From assembly GCF_033439725.1 (NCBI RefSeq), contig NW_026944387.1, forward strand, positions 3,348,001 to 3,412,000: a stretch of 64,000 nucleotides of DNA, written 5' to 3'. The first letter of the stretch is position 1. Each line of letters opens with the position of its first letter. Shown piece by piece: positions 1 through 12,653 of the stretch. The notes under the pieces were generated by a model, which did not search any database, had not been told where the DNA came from, and saw nothing but the letters and a program-made list of their open reading frames with translations. The stretch is from Neurospora tetraspora. Its lineage: Eukaryota > Ascomycota > Sordariomycetes > Sordariales > Sordariaceae. The translations under genes and the position numbers were made by a program.

Positions 1-1290
1 CTTATATTAATAAATCCATTAAGGCCTACTTTTTTAATGAATACGATAATTACGTCAAAGAATAATAAATTATTATTAAGGACTTTGAAAAATAGATTCC
101 TACTAAAAAGAGGTTTATATTTACCTATATTATTATACGAGCAATTAATCGGTTTAAGCTAGAGAATCTAAATTTAGTAGCTAAACTTTTTATAGATTGT
201 AGTCTTTCCATGCGCCTAAATGGCGAGGAAGATTATAAGATTAATATTAAAAGTATTAATTATAAGGATATTAATTTTATAGGGTTTAAAGAAGCTGATA
301 ATAACGAAGTTATTAATAATTATACTAAGCCTGGGTTGGAAAGGGAGGCGATTATTAACGAATTGGGTATAGTATATAATAATTATACCATTACTTAATT
401 GAAGGGTTTTTATAAATAGTAACGAATATAGGTATTTAACAAATTTAAAAAGGCCGAACTTATCGCTAGACTTAGGGACTTCGATTATAATACCCTTATT
501 ATAACTAAAGTAAATAATAAGGTAATTAATATTAAAAAGGAGGAGGGAATTTCAATAGCGCTAATTCTAATCGATTAATATTATTACTAGTATTAATCAT
601 CGTCTTCATCTTTAATAACAACAAACTCTTCTACCTACACAAATGCTTTGCCTTCTTGCGACTTTCTCTTAATACCCTATATATTATATTTTCGCTATCG
701 CCTCCCTCTCGATTTTATAAAGTATTTAACTAGGTAATTCTTATTTAAAATATATTATTTAATAATATCCTTCTACTACTCTCGAATCTAACTAAAATGA
801 TAGCCACCACTTTCAAAGGATAAATTAATAACGTGTGTGAACTTAGGGAAGGAATGTTGCCGGTAAATAATATTATATTTATCGTTAATAGTAAAGATTT
901 TAATATCTTTAAAATCTTTTATTACATTTATAAAACGAAATTAGATTTAGTCAATAATGTAGATTGTATGGCTATTTACGTATAAACGATATTGATAATC
1001 CTAAGGTCAATACGAGGTATAGTTTTATAGGGAAGAATTGAAAATATCGTCGTTTTTATAACCAGTATTGTTGGTTGATGTGTAAAAAGGATAAAAACGA
1101 TGAAATCAATAGGAATTAGAAGGTTAACGGTCTCCAAAACCCCCTCTTTTACCAAGGAGCTAGGTACCCCTGTGCACCCCTTATCTAGCCACGTTAACGT
1201 ACCTACTTTGGCTTATAGGAGGCTTATAGAAGGGGGCCAGCTATACTGTAGAAGGCTAGCTTTAAAAGGGAGACCCACAAAGCAATTCCG
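1..1290. repeat. AT-rich, probably RIP-mutated repeat relic
   Basis: The block is very rich in A and T, dominated by TA, AA and TT steps, with few CA or TG dinucleotides while CG is still present. That bias is what RIP (C-to-T change at CpA) leaves in ascomycete repeats. The longest frame is about 60 codons (210-398) and resembles no family I know. Composition changes to ordinary genic DNA between about 1100 and 1290. The original element cannot be identified by eye. Confidence 0.6.
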
Positions 1291-2476
1291 TTACGAGTGA
1301 GAAAATGCGGTATCGTGACTGCCCTTATGAACCAGAACAGTCTTCCAGATGACTTGACAATTTTTATGAGGGCAGGAACCTGAAGGCAGCAGTGGGCAGA
1401 ATTTTCTTCCACACACACACAACTTGGAACTGACTGGAAAACTCCAAACTCAAAGTTCTCTCGACTTGGTGATGGCTGTCCTCGTCCAACACAACTATCA
1501 ATCCACTCGAGCGAACCCCACAACTCCAACCTACCCGCAACCCATCATGTCGAATCTCGACTGATCTCATTTCGGAGTCCATCCCATTCCTCACATCGTC
1601 TTCCTGTACCTGCAGATCGCTGTCAGTCCTAATCGCCAATAGTGCTGCCAATCACCACCTCTTCCCCGGGCTTGTTAACGAGCACACAAGCACTGCCATC
1701 GTCGCCAGTTCCGCACTCTACTCTACGCACCACATTATTCATCAACTCTCAACGGCTTCTTTCCCGGATGGGCATGGCTCAGGCAGCAAGCACCAAGGCC
1801 AGAACCGGTCTCGCTACCCGATGGATCCAGATATCATTGTCTGCCCCTACCCTGATTTCTGCTAGGGGGGCGAGGGCCCAACTGAGCTGGGCCCGGGGGG
1901 AGCCGCTGGGGGGAGCCGCTATCACACCTAGTGCACTGCTCCATACGCACTCCTCTTAGCGTCCAGAATCTAATCTACCATCTGCCCCCTTTGGTCACCT
2001 TGGTGTTCTTAAGAGCCAGTTGCTTACACAGCAGGGCGAGCAGAACAAGGATCCGGCTTGAATAAGTCCTCCATCATTAGCACCCACCGGATCGAATTGA
2101 GCTTCGAGTGCATACGCCATGTGAGAGCGGGAGAACGGAAAGCCATGCTCACCATGCATTGGTCCTGATCCTTGGGAGACACTACTCGGTTTTGACAACC
2201 CTTTCAGCCTCCTCGTAGCGCTTCTGGCAGCAAAGCGACTGGACATGCCCTCGCTGGCCCATGTCGGGTCGGGAAAGCGCACCGATACACATCCTCGCCA
2301 TCACAGCAAGAAAGCCATCATGTCAATGCCCTCGCCCTATTGCCATACGTCTGGGCAGGGATCTATGCCTTGTCACTTTGTTGACGTCGTTGGTTGCTAC
2401 ACAAGATCTACATCCTTGTACAGGTACCTGAAGAGAACCTACCCAGTCACGACCTACACCCAATCCGGATCCCTTA

Positions 2477-3318
2477 TTGGCTCTCTGTACTGGAGCAAGG
2501 GTGTACAAGTACCGCTACTTGTTCGCTGTTCACGTGTCGGCTCCTTTCGGCCCCTCCCAGAATACGTCTACCTCAACCACCCCGGGCCCTTCCCGAAGCC
2601 CCGAGCTTGTCCAGTATCTTCTGCCAGACAAGTGGTTCAATCATCACGACCCAGCTTCCTCACCGCCCCATGCACCCCATATGCTAGTACCTCTGCGGCA
2701 CGGCGGCGAGGGGAATCAACCCGTAGCAGAAATCTCAGAAAAGCGAGCGAGAATTGTTATTGGCGAGGAATTCATTCCAAATCATGTCCAATACCGGGTA
2801 CATCCGTCATGCCGCCTTGACGTGGGGCAGTCTGAACCACTCCGACTCTTGCTCTGGGAAAGCGATACACCTTGAGAAAAAGTCAACACTCTCAAGGTAC
2901 CCAGAAAGTCTAGACTGGTTTGACCGGCAGTACGGGCTACAAAGGGGGTCAGTATACGGGCGCCGCCTTGAAACCGCTCAAACGCTCTCGCGTTACGGCT
3001 TCCGCCACTCGTGAGACCAAGTATTACCGGCCTTTCAGCGAGCTTTCCGCACATCGACATCATATGACGGTAGTGCTTGAGTACCAAACCAATCCAGACC
3101 AGCCTTTGCTGCTTCCTACAGATTTCCTCGCGGCAATGTCGACGGAGCTGTATCAACCTTTACATCGAGGAGTGCTAGAGGACGTTTTCAGTGCTGGTGT
3201 CCATGATACACTATCATTCTCTGATCTTGCCATCGCATGTCTCTTTCCCCCACGCAAAACCATCGTTGCTTCAGCTTTTCTACGCTCTGATCTTGGTATC
3301 TTCACTGATGGATTCTAG
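2477..3318 (+). other. Possible unrecognised gene or relic (overlapping open frames)
   Basis: Three plus-strand frames overlap here: 2477-2875 (132 codons), 2754-3014 (86 codons) and 2920-3318 (132 codons). The last has a protein-like mix of residues (for example LPTDFLAAMSTELYQPLHRG). Joining them would need introns, and I found no convincing donor, branch and acceptor sets. I recognise no family. It could be a decayed gene, a fast-evolving gene or chance. Confidence 0.2.
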
Positions 3319-6179
3319 CCCAACCCAAGTGGCCAAGGCTTCCTGGCTCGCCGGCGTCGAGAAAGGCCGCAACCGGACCTCCTGGGTACATCGTGTGCCT
3401 CTGCAGTTTCTTCGCTAGCTGTCGACAAAAGTTTGAGATGTAGCAGGTTCATATCCACATCTCGGCTCTTGTAGCCCAATCAAGCTGCCTTCCTTCCGAA
3501 GGAGTGCGTCGAGGGTCCTGAGATCTGCAAACCCTGTAGCACCATGTTCTTCAGAGACTCCCAGTGATTTTTTTTGCTGTATACGGAACACTCAAGCTTC
3601 TGTTTCTGGTGTTCGGTTTCTTTTGTCATTCATGATGACCAGCCTCGAGTGAGTAGCTGGCCGGCTGAGCATGCTCACCTGGAACACTACGAAAGCCACC
3701 GTTCAAGCACGCACTACCGTCTCATGATCCGTTTGTGCAAGTGGACCTGATCCTTCAGCATGAGACGTGGGTGTTAAGTTCCATGCGAGGGAACTAGAAG
3801 AATGTGTCCAAGTCTACAAGCACACTCGGCTGGGAACTCATGTATTGATCTGATTCCCCCCCCCCTTCATACAATCCCCTGGTCATAACCTGTCAAAGTT
3901 CAAGCCACATTATGTTGCCTGTGCTCTTCTAATGTCCTGTTACACCTCTTGAGTCTCGACAATTTCTTTACGTGTAGCATGTGCGGTTTGTGCCGATCAC
4001 GCACAACCACGTGCTGTAGGGCTAGAAATACGGATTTCACATCTTCCTTCGAGGCCAGTTTCTCATCAATTCCTGCGCCGGCAACTACACTAAACAGATG
4101 GGTGACGGAGCCGACGAGGTCTAGGTCCACGTGCAATTCCAGTCCTTCCCACGGAATCACGACGTGCCGAATCAACGGATCTTTACCCAGAGCCGAGGCC
4201 TTGAGCAAGGCCTGAGGTGTTTGAACTCACTTCACACCACGTTTTGGAACTATTGCCACACAACAGATTTCCCACGATTAAGTGAGTGTCCTCTACTGTG
4301 CTAGGAGCATCTCATCCAGCTGAGGGATGTATCTTTTCCCCGGAAAATCCGCTCCGAGATGAAGGATTCAAGGGACCAGTACCAAAACTTGGCAACCTCC
4401 ACGACGAAATATCCACTGTTGCATTCTTATCCAGAGGCGAATCACCAACATGGCAACATAACCGCATTGGGGCAAAACCCCTATTTAAAGATAGGCCATC
4501 ACTTTGAACCTGGAAGTCTCATCACGCTCGGAACCGCACTACTTACACCCAGACGATGAAGGAGTACCTATCAGTTTCATCACACCTGAAGGCCATTGCA
4601 ATCCTGAGTTGAGACGTTCTTTCTGTCGCGGAAGTAACCTGGCCTAGATCTTTTCTTGTCGCCTCTTCCCACTCATTACCACCCCCTTCACCACGCAAAG
4701 CAATCAAAATTCATCACAATTCAGGGGGGTGCCTGAGTCTCGCCGAGGAAGAATGCAGTTCAAGTGACAGACTGTGAGTGATGCCCGTCTCTACTATTCA
4801 AGCCCGACACAGAGCAAGGGGATTTGGTTAAGGTTACAGCCAGGCATTAACTTGGCTTGCATGGGAAGAGATAGTACTGTGGTAACAGAATCAGAGCGTG
4901 ATCAGACAGGAACGGCAGATCAGCACAGCCTTCTACTCCCATTTTTTCAGCCCGTCATCCGCTCTCCTCGGTGAAGCCGCCACACGTCACACATACATAC
5001 TATGGTAAGTAGAACCCGTGGGTCAGGTCGCTGACGATCACTGACTACACTATACAGTGCACCATACAGAGCCATGAAGTTTTGCTTGTAGTGGTCCGTG
5101 CCAGATACATGACAAGGGGGTTTTACTTTTGCTCGCGAACACATAGACCCCTTCCAGAATGCTTCGTGGACGTTACAGGTACATTCTGGTACCAGGATCT
5201 CTTTCTCGACACAGACCCCATATTGTTCGCGTATCTAAACCTCAAAATCGTGCCACCAAAAACAATCTTGATCTTCGGCGAACGGCCCGTCTCCGAGCTG
5301 AAGGACATCGACCAATAGCTGCGGACTATGAGATGATTCTCTCGCACTCGCCTTTCTCAAAACAAGGTCATTGTTTTCAGCCCTGCTGCAACCAATCTAC
5401 ACAGGTAAGGGCCTCATTAATAGGACATTCTTTCCTCATAGAGATCAAGTCCGCAGAGACATGGGTTCAGTGGCCGACCTGGGATCACCACGGACATGGC
5501 TCGGGAAACTTCCCGTAAAGTTGTCCACGCCCATCAAACTACTAACGTGTATGAACAACAGGATCACAACAGGACCTTGCCTTCCCGTACATACGCGAAA
5601 TTAGATGGACACAAAATCAAGAACCAACACTCGGCACAAGGTGGACAGCCTGCCAAACTCGCGGGTAGTGGACGGATGACAAATACCTCAGTGATGTAAG
5701 AGGACCTGCCCATTCATTTCCCATTATTTGCTTCTTTACTTCCGGTTCATCTTTCGCAGAGGGAACGAACAGTGGCCGCAGTCATTGTACAGAATTCTCA
5801 CCGAGATTGCTATGGGTTCCGTTTCTTATAAGAAATTCACACCGCTCAAGCACCTGGCTGATGCTGCTAGTCCCCCCCCAGCTAGACCTACCGCTCCGTT
5901 TCCCTTTTCCTCCTTGTTCTAGCACGTTCTAGTGCGGAAGATCACAACTCCATAAGTCAGCTAGACACATGGGTCAAAAGAAGTCGTCGCTTTTGCTGGT
6001 ATGTCCGATCTTTGTTCCGAGTGTCTTTTGCCCTCATCGCGAATGAGATTCAGCTTTTCTTGTGCTCCCTTTTCGGTTCACTGGCAACCAATTCTCACAT
6101 CTCATTGGATAGTTCTGCGAATGATAGTTCATTCATATACCTTATTTTCCTGGCTCTCTGCTTTTAAAGCGACCCTTCT

Positions 6180-6209
6180 AACCACCACCACCACCACCAC
6201 CACCACCAC
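6180..6209 (+). repeat. (ACC)n trinucleotide microsatellite
   Basis: Ten tandem copies of a CCA/ACC unit, uninterrupted, in apparently non-coding DNA. Confidence 0.9.
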
Positions 6210-8163
6210 GGGCACCAGTCCACCCCCAAAGTCTCAAGATAATATGTTGATGCATTAAAAACTCTCCTATTTCTGTATTGTATGGTTGATGAATGGAAGA
6301 CTCGCGAACGTGGAAAGAAAGAAGCATTCATTCAATTCATGATGACAGGACAGAGACAACCGCCTCATGGCCTACTCCTCACATCCCCTTCCGTCCTGCT
6401 CTCCTATTCCACATCTTCCCACCTGACATGCCATATTCAACTCTTTGCTATCCACAACCAATGGGAAAAGTCAGACCCAAGATGGGTAACCGACCAACCA
6501 ACCAACCAGCTTCCAACAGAAAGCCAAGCTCGTTTCAGCCGTTCACTGGTCTCACGGCTTGCTTACACGCACAAGCGGGCGGTGTGTGTAGTACTACACA
6601 TAAGCTTTCAAGCCTATCGAAGTGGAAAGAAAAATGCCATACCCAGAACGTCCTCCGGGGGAAGGGAAGCCAGGGGAGCGAGAGAAAAGAAAACATGCTT
6701 CAAAGCCAATGCCAAGATGGTACGCACAAAAAGAAGTTCCCATGCACCGTCAAATGCAACCAGCCAGAGAGGTATGAAAGGCTAAACCCAGAAATGAAAA
6801 AGTAAACAAACCCTTGCCGACAGTGGTAGAAGAAAACTCAAAATGAACAATGCCAGACGGAGAACATCATCAAAGGAAAAAAAAAAAAAATTGCCATTTT
6901 GTTCTCCCCTCTGATTCCCTCTCCTTTCTCCCCCCTCCTTTCAAGGCCCAAGAAGAACTAGGACTAAGAGACTAGGTAGTACTAGCTTTGTCCCCATCCT
7001 TCACCATTCCCCTCGCCATTGACACAGGCTAGCTTATACAAGCTAAATAATCCGTCAATATCGGTAAAAACTCAAGGCCAGTTGGGTGTCCATAACCCAC
7101 CCCCCAGTCGACGACTACCGAAATGGCCATGCATCCCAAGCAAACAAGCAAGCAAGCACCCTGAAGGCTCGCCCGCCCTCGCCCGCCGGCCGTCGAAGGG
7201 AAAGCCAAATCCCATGGACCCAGCCAGGCCCGAGCAGGTACATCCAGGTGGCAGGGTGCGGTATCCGGTAACAAGAACTTTCCCATCTCCCAAAGACAGA
7301 CAAAATACAGCGAGCAAGATAGCGAGCAAACCACAGAGAGTTCTAGAAAGCTGTCAATCCCGGAGTTAATGTGAACGAATGACACAGCCAATGGATGGAT
7401 GGGTGACAGGTGGAAAAAGCTTGACCAGGAACCGCACTCTCCGTTACCCGAACCATGGAGAGAACAACACCTCTCAGGAACGACCGACCCAGCACCCTGT
7501 ACCCGAACCATGCGAGAAAATATTGACAGACAGAAAAAGCCGAGAATGAAATATCGAGACCGTTACCCGACGCTCACCCTTCTAGAACGTCGGGATTTCA
7601 TTAGGGACTAGTGTCCACTTGCGGGAGTAGGTAGGGAGTCGGTAGTAGTTGCTTTTCTCGCCAAGGCCAAGCCAATTCGATGTTTTTTCCTGCCCTTGCC
7701 CGTTGGGCACCAATGGGTGATATTAATGAAATAAGGGTATAAAACATGGATGGATGGATGGGAAAGGGGAGCCGGAGCCGAAGGAGCACAAAAAATGAGA
7801 CACACCAAAAAGTTAGTGCTGGATGGATGGTCATGATTTCGGCAGAAAGAGAAGAAAGGAGACTTGGACCACTGACACCGGAAGGAAGAAGGGAAGGTTT
7901 TCACAACTCGGCGAACTAACAAAGGATTTTCGATAGTTGCCCAATGTTTCTCCTCCCTGGTCGAGCGAGACTGGGTTCTTCTGACTCTGGAATATTCGAA
8001 AAAGAGATGGTCTCCCTCTTCTTTTCCTTTCTTTCTTCTCCCTTCATTGCTCTCTCTCTCTCTCCATCTTCCCAATAGGTCATCCTGGCTGACACGAAAG
8101 ACTAGGCCAATGAACAGATAGATACCAGGAGGCCATCAAGGCGGTGGATGGTGGACGCGCGAA

Positions 8164-8164
<1 letters not shown>

Positions 8165-8200
<36 letters not shown>
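8165..8200 (+). repeat. (AC)n dinucleotide microsatellite
   Basis: About 18 uninterrupted AC units in non-coding DNA downstream of the rid1-type gene. Confidence 0.95.
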
Positions 8201-8201
<1 letters not shown>

Positions 8202-9290
8202 AGAAGCCGAATGCCTGCCAAGCTGCCGAGAAAGTTTTGGATATCGACCGACCGACCGACTGACCGGCCGACTGGTCCATCAAGACCAATTAACCAGCTC
8301 AATCCATTGACCAACCACAAACAACCATGCGATAAAACGAGTGGGAAGAAACGAGAGAGCAGAGGCCAAAAACACCAAGTGGCAAAAGGCGAGGAAAACC
8401 TTTCACATGCCAGTGCCAATCAGTGTGGTGCCGCCAGTCCGGAATATCCATTTCGTCCCACATGTCCGCCGCCGTCTCTTTTTTGTCGAGTCTTCTTCAT
8501 TACTCGAGATCCCTCCACCAGTTGGATTGAACCTAGGGTACCTGAGACTTGGCGAGAAAAGGTGAAAGGGTGCTTCTTCTCCTGATCTTACAACACTTTC
8601 TGCGTCTTCTCATGTCAACAAAACTCGAAAGAACAACAACTCAATGCTTTCCTTCCTTGGCGATTGATACAAAAACTGAATGGTGATCAGGATACCCACA
8701 AACAGCAATAACAAATAAATGATCAGCAAGATCGACTGCAAGAGTGGACCCCTTTTATCCACGTAACTATACAATAGTTTTTGTACAAGTGGCTATCATG
8801 TGTGGTGTGGCCGTTAAAGAAAATGGTGTGGGTATGGGGCTCTCGTTAGTTGTAGTCCGTTTTGGCTGGCACAGGCTGCACAGCTTCGTTGTGCATTGCA
8901 TCATCGTGGTCGGGGTGTCGTCGCAGTCGCAGTCGCATTATCACCGAACGAATGAGCCTCCAAAGTGCCGCCGCTTTAGCCGTTTCGTTAGCTAGAGCCG
9001 TGCAGAGCCGTGCCGTTTCGTCGTTGTCCACGTCCGACCGACATCCGTTTGGGGTTTCTGCGGCCCGCAGTCCGTGTGAATGGACTTTGTCCCCGACTCC
9101 CCGATTTTCCCGATTCCGCGCTTGCTGCACGATCCCACGTCCCACGATCTGTTGCTGTAACAATATGCAAAGATTGTGGAGAGGGCTGGTGACCCGTCAA
9201 CGTGAAACATAAAGGATCTCTTTGCTTTTGTGGGACATCTCAGACAACGCAACGGCCAACGCCAACACCACGCCACAAGAGCAGCCTCAA

Positions 9291-12200
9291 TCACGACAGC
9301 CAATAATCCGGCGCCCGCACCGCAGGCGACACAGGCATCGGCGATCTCCCGCCGCCGCCGTTAATATTCGCGACTGCACCCGCGACCACGCCCGCGCCCA
9401 AACCGCCAATACCAGGAGAATTGGCACCCCCGATATGAAAATCCAATTTCGGGATCTCAATCTTGGGCGGCGCCTCCTCCCTCGGTTTCTTCCCGGGCGT
9501 CTTCTTCATCGGACTGACGCCCCTGCTCTCCGGCGGCGGGCCAAACCGCACATCACGCACGTCCCAGCCGTCTTCGGCCGCGGCCGCGACCCAGGTCCGC
9601 AGCCCGTCGTGAACGGACCCGTAGAACTTCTCCTTGCACATGCGCAGGCTACCGCCCAGACAGCGTTCCCAGCCCGAGATGCGCAGCTGAGCGCGCAAGG
9701 CGTTGCGCTCGGCGGCTGTGGGACCCGTGCATGCGATGATGGCGTTCATCAAGTCCAGGTGGCTGGCGATGTAATTGGTCGCGTCCCATTCGACGCCGCC
9801 GACGTAAGGGGCCGCGGGCACGGGCGGTCGTTCTTGCGGGAAGTGTCGGGACATGTAGGCTAGTTGGGCAGCGGTTGCGGTTTCTGAGTCTTCACCTCCT
9901 GACCCTGAATGGGGGTCTGTGTCACTTCGTGGTAAGGCTGAGGGATCGATGATGCCCGCTTGGTGTAGTTGTTGTTGTTGCTGAGTATCTTTTTGCTCGC
10001 CAATGATGATACCGCCTGACCCTCCGCCGGCGCCGGAAATGCCACTTAATGATGGATCCGCTGGTGGCAAGGAGACAATGTTCATGTTGTGCAAAAATAT
10101 CCAGAAGACCTCCTTGGTCACGCTCACGGCTTCCTTGCACCATACGCGGTATGGCCGCTCGCGCCTCATCTCGAGGATGAATTCGACTGGCTTCTTTTCC
10201 TCTTCCGTCTCGGGGTCCCGCAGGAATTGCAAGATCGTCTGGGCTCGGGTTATGCGTTCCTGAGGCGTAGCGCACTCAATGTAGGTGAGGAGGATCGAGG
10301 TGATGATGTTGCGTGTTGTGAACTCGCTTGGCCCCTTCTTCTCGGGGTCGAAGATCAGATGCAACAAGGCTGGGAATAAGGTGGCGTGGATGGTGTGCAG
10401 GTACTGTAGTGCCAGGGCGGTGGTGCAGAGGGCTTTTAGGCAAAGAAGGTTTTCGTGCAGGAGGGCGTCTTCGTGTTCCTCTCTATTGCATGGTCAGTAT
10501 CTCTCTCAAATCACAAAAGTGGAAGAATTTCAGACTCACCTCCACTCAACAGCCATAATCCGATGCAACAGATCCACGATCTCCTTCATCCCCCCTTGCT
10601 TTATAAACTCCTCCGTCCAAGCCACCGTCTCATTCCTTAGCAACAGACGAAGCTTATGAAGTTTACCGACCTCCACCAGCTCCGGCTTCCGCACCTTTTG
10701 CAGGTAAGCCACAAAGTCCGCCGGCACCTGCTGACTCTTGCCGCTCTTCATACCCAGGAACCCGCCCACGCCGTTTCCGGAAGAGTTACCGTTCAGATCG
10801 CCAAACGACGGTCGCTCGTTCATGCTGCTGTCGTTGGACTTGGACCTAAAGTGTCGACCGATACTCTTGCTGGGTGACGACTGGGCCTTGCTGGCGGCCC
10901 CCTTACCAAGCGACAGACCGAATCCTTTCCTCTTCGTCCTGCCTGTTCTCTCGTTATCCTTATCCTTGCTGTTACCATCCTCCCGTTTTGAACTAGAGGA
11001 TGACTGCTGCTGTTGCTGCTGATCTTCCCGTTCTGATCCGGCACCACCATTGACACTGCCTGCGTTCCCTCCCTTCTCAAGAGACGTATTGCTCGCGTTC
11101 TGGCTCACCATCTTGGCCTGCATTTCTGCCCAGTCCTGCCGGATGAACTCCAACTTGATGGTGTCGTTGAGGTTGCGCATCTTGTACCGCTGGTTTTCAG
11201 GAATGTTGCGCCGGTCCAGCATAGCTTCGAGGTGCTTGTCGATGTCCTTGGGGTCAATGTGCTGTTGAAGCAGAGATTGGGCGCTTTGTTGCCGTTCCAT
11301 ACTTGCGGATTGTGCTGCTGCTGCTGCTGATTTGATTCGCTCTCCTCCTGCTGAGCTACTACTTCCTCCACCGTTACCAGAACTGGAAAACATGCTCTTA
11401 ACGTTGTATCGTTGGTTTGACCTGTCTGATCCTTGACTTCCGCCTGCTGCCAAATCTGATCCCTTGGCGGTGGCCCACGTTTGCCTCTTCCAACTTCGTT
11501 CCTGTCTTTCCTGTGATGATGACTGGTTATTGTTGTTGTCAGATTGCGGTTGCCTGTACCGAGTGTCGGTGCTCGAGTCTGACGGTGTACGCTTCTCGTC
11601 CTGCTGATTGTTGCTCGCAAAGTACTGGTGAAACGACTTTGGCCGTGGTTTTGAGCGGCTGTTGTTTCGATCTCGATCGCGGTTTTCCGCTTCAGGCTTC
11701 AGATGTTGGTTCTCAGCTATGGACGACCGTCCTGTTCCAGGACGTTCTGGGTCAGCCGGCAATGGTTTGCTGCTGTCCCAGAAGGGATCTCTGTAGTCCA
11801 ACGGCGAAGCCACTGGTGTCGTGGACGAGCTCAGTCCTGGAGGCGGCGCAAAGGGCGAGCCCCTGGCAAACTGGGCATAAATGGGTGGTGGTGGGCTGGT
11901 ATCAATGGCACTTGGCGCGCGGTTCTCCTTGTCCTTGTTGCGACGGCGACTGTTCTCTTCTTCCTCTTGTTGCTGCTGCTTCAGATTCTTGGTAGACTTT
12001 GGCCTTAGAAGCTGGCCGATGTTGGCGGCTGATTTGACCTTCTTGGGCTTGGTGGGTGATTGGTCTCCTTTGTTCTTGGAGGCTTTGCTGGAATCTTTGG
12101 ATCCGAAGGGATTAAGCGAGATGGTCGCAAAGGGGTTCGACTTCTTTTCGGGAGATCGTGGTGGCTGGTCGTCCAATTGGTTGGGCTGAAGCTCACCGAG

Positions 12201-12653
12201 GGCGTCGGCGAATTGACGTCTCTGGTATCCGGACAGGTTCATGTCGCAACTGTGTCGCTGGGCCACCAGGTCGGGGTTGATCTTGGAGGGAGGGCGCAGC
12301 AGTTCAGGAGGGTCGATGACGGAAGCAGCCGAGGACGAAATAACGGGATCGCGGTCGCGGTCGGAAGATTTCTGGAAATCGGTCGAGAAAACGGCAGGGG
12401 GCAATTGTACTAAACCGGCTCCGACGGTATTGCTTCTCTTATGGCCCATAAGCGACCGGAGGTAGGAGGATTTGGGGCGTTGTTGCGGCTGGACCTGGTT
12501 TTGGTTTTGGAGGGGGAAGAAGGGCGGCAGGTCGTTGTCGTTGTTGTTGTTGTTGTTATTGTTGTTGTTATTGTGGCTTCTATCGCGCATGCCGTCGCCT
12601 GAGCCTGTTCGGTAGGCAGGAACGCCGCCGTTGAGATCCGCCGCGGGAGGCAT
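9291..12653 (-). CDS. rid1: Rho-GTPase-binding (formin GBD/FH3-like) protein, rid1-type
   Basis: Two exons: complement(10540..12653) and complement(9291..10482), 1101 residues. The 57-bp intron (10483-10539) has donor GTGAGT, a TACTGAC branch and acceptor TAG, and joins in frame as MAVEWR-EEHEDALLHEN. Residues 1-460 are low in complexity (a poly-Asn run near residue 30, Ser/Gln/Lys-rich). A conserved block starts near 467 (DPKDIDKHLEAMLDRRNIPE), and a second runs from about 635 across the splice into LRLLLRNETVAWTEEFI and LHLIFDPEKKGPSEF. This matches the armadillo-like GTPase-binding/FH3 region of diaphanous formins but has no FH1 or FH2 domain, as in fungal proteins annotated rid1 (Rho-interacting domain). 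The likely role is binding Rho/Cdc42 GTPases at growth sites. The start ATG is the first in a long frame; the family call is firm, the symbol less so. Confidence 0.8.

Larger units (their letters stand above)
1291..9290. other. Gene-poor stretch, no defensible gene
   Basis: Many overlapping frames of 60-190 codons exist on both strands, but none shows a recognisable domain, and frames shift repeatedly. The best candidate for an unrecognised gene is at 2477-3318 (separate entry). 6280-8590 is low in complexity, with ATGG/GGAT-rich runs, a CCA run and a CA run. The part next to 9290 lies downstream of the rid1-type gene and probably includes its 3' UTR. Confidence 0.5.

Noticed and set aside
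3900-4208. 102-codon minus-strand frame with plausible residue use
   Set aside because: It opens at TTG rather than ATG, and no splice partners or family were recognised. Noted only as part of the gene-poor stretch.
6282-6805. Two overlapping plus-strand frames of 167 and 170 codons
   Set aside because: Same DNA in two frames, low complexity, no domain and no conserved pattern.
8148-8585. Plus frame coding a His/Thr repeat
   Set aside because: The repeat is just the translated CA microsatellite.
9222-9863. 213-codon plus-strand frame with Arg/Ala-rich sequence
   Set aside because: It lies antisense to the last exon of the rid1-type gene, whose frame has domain conservation; the composition is what a GC-rich antisense frame gives.
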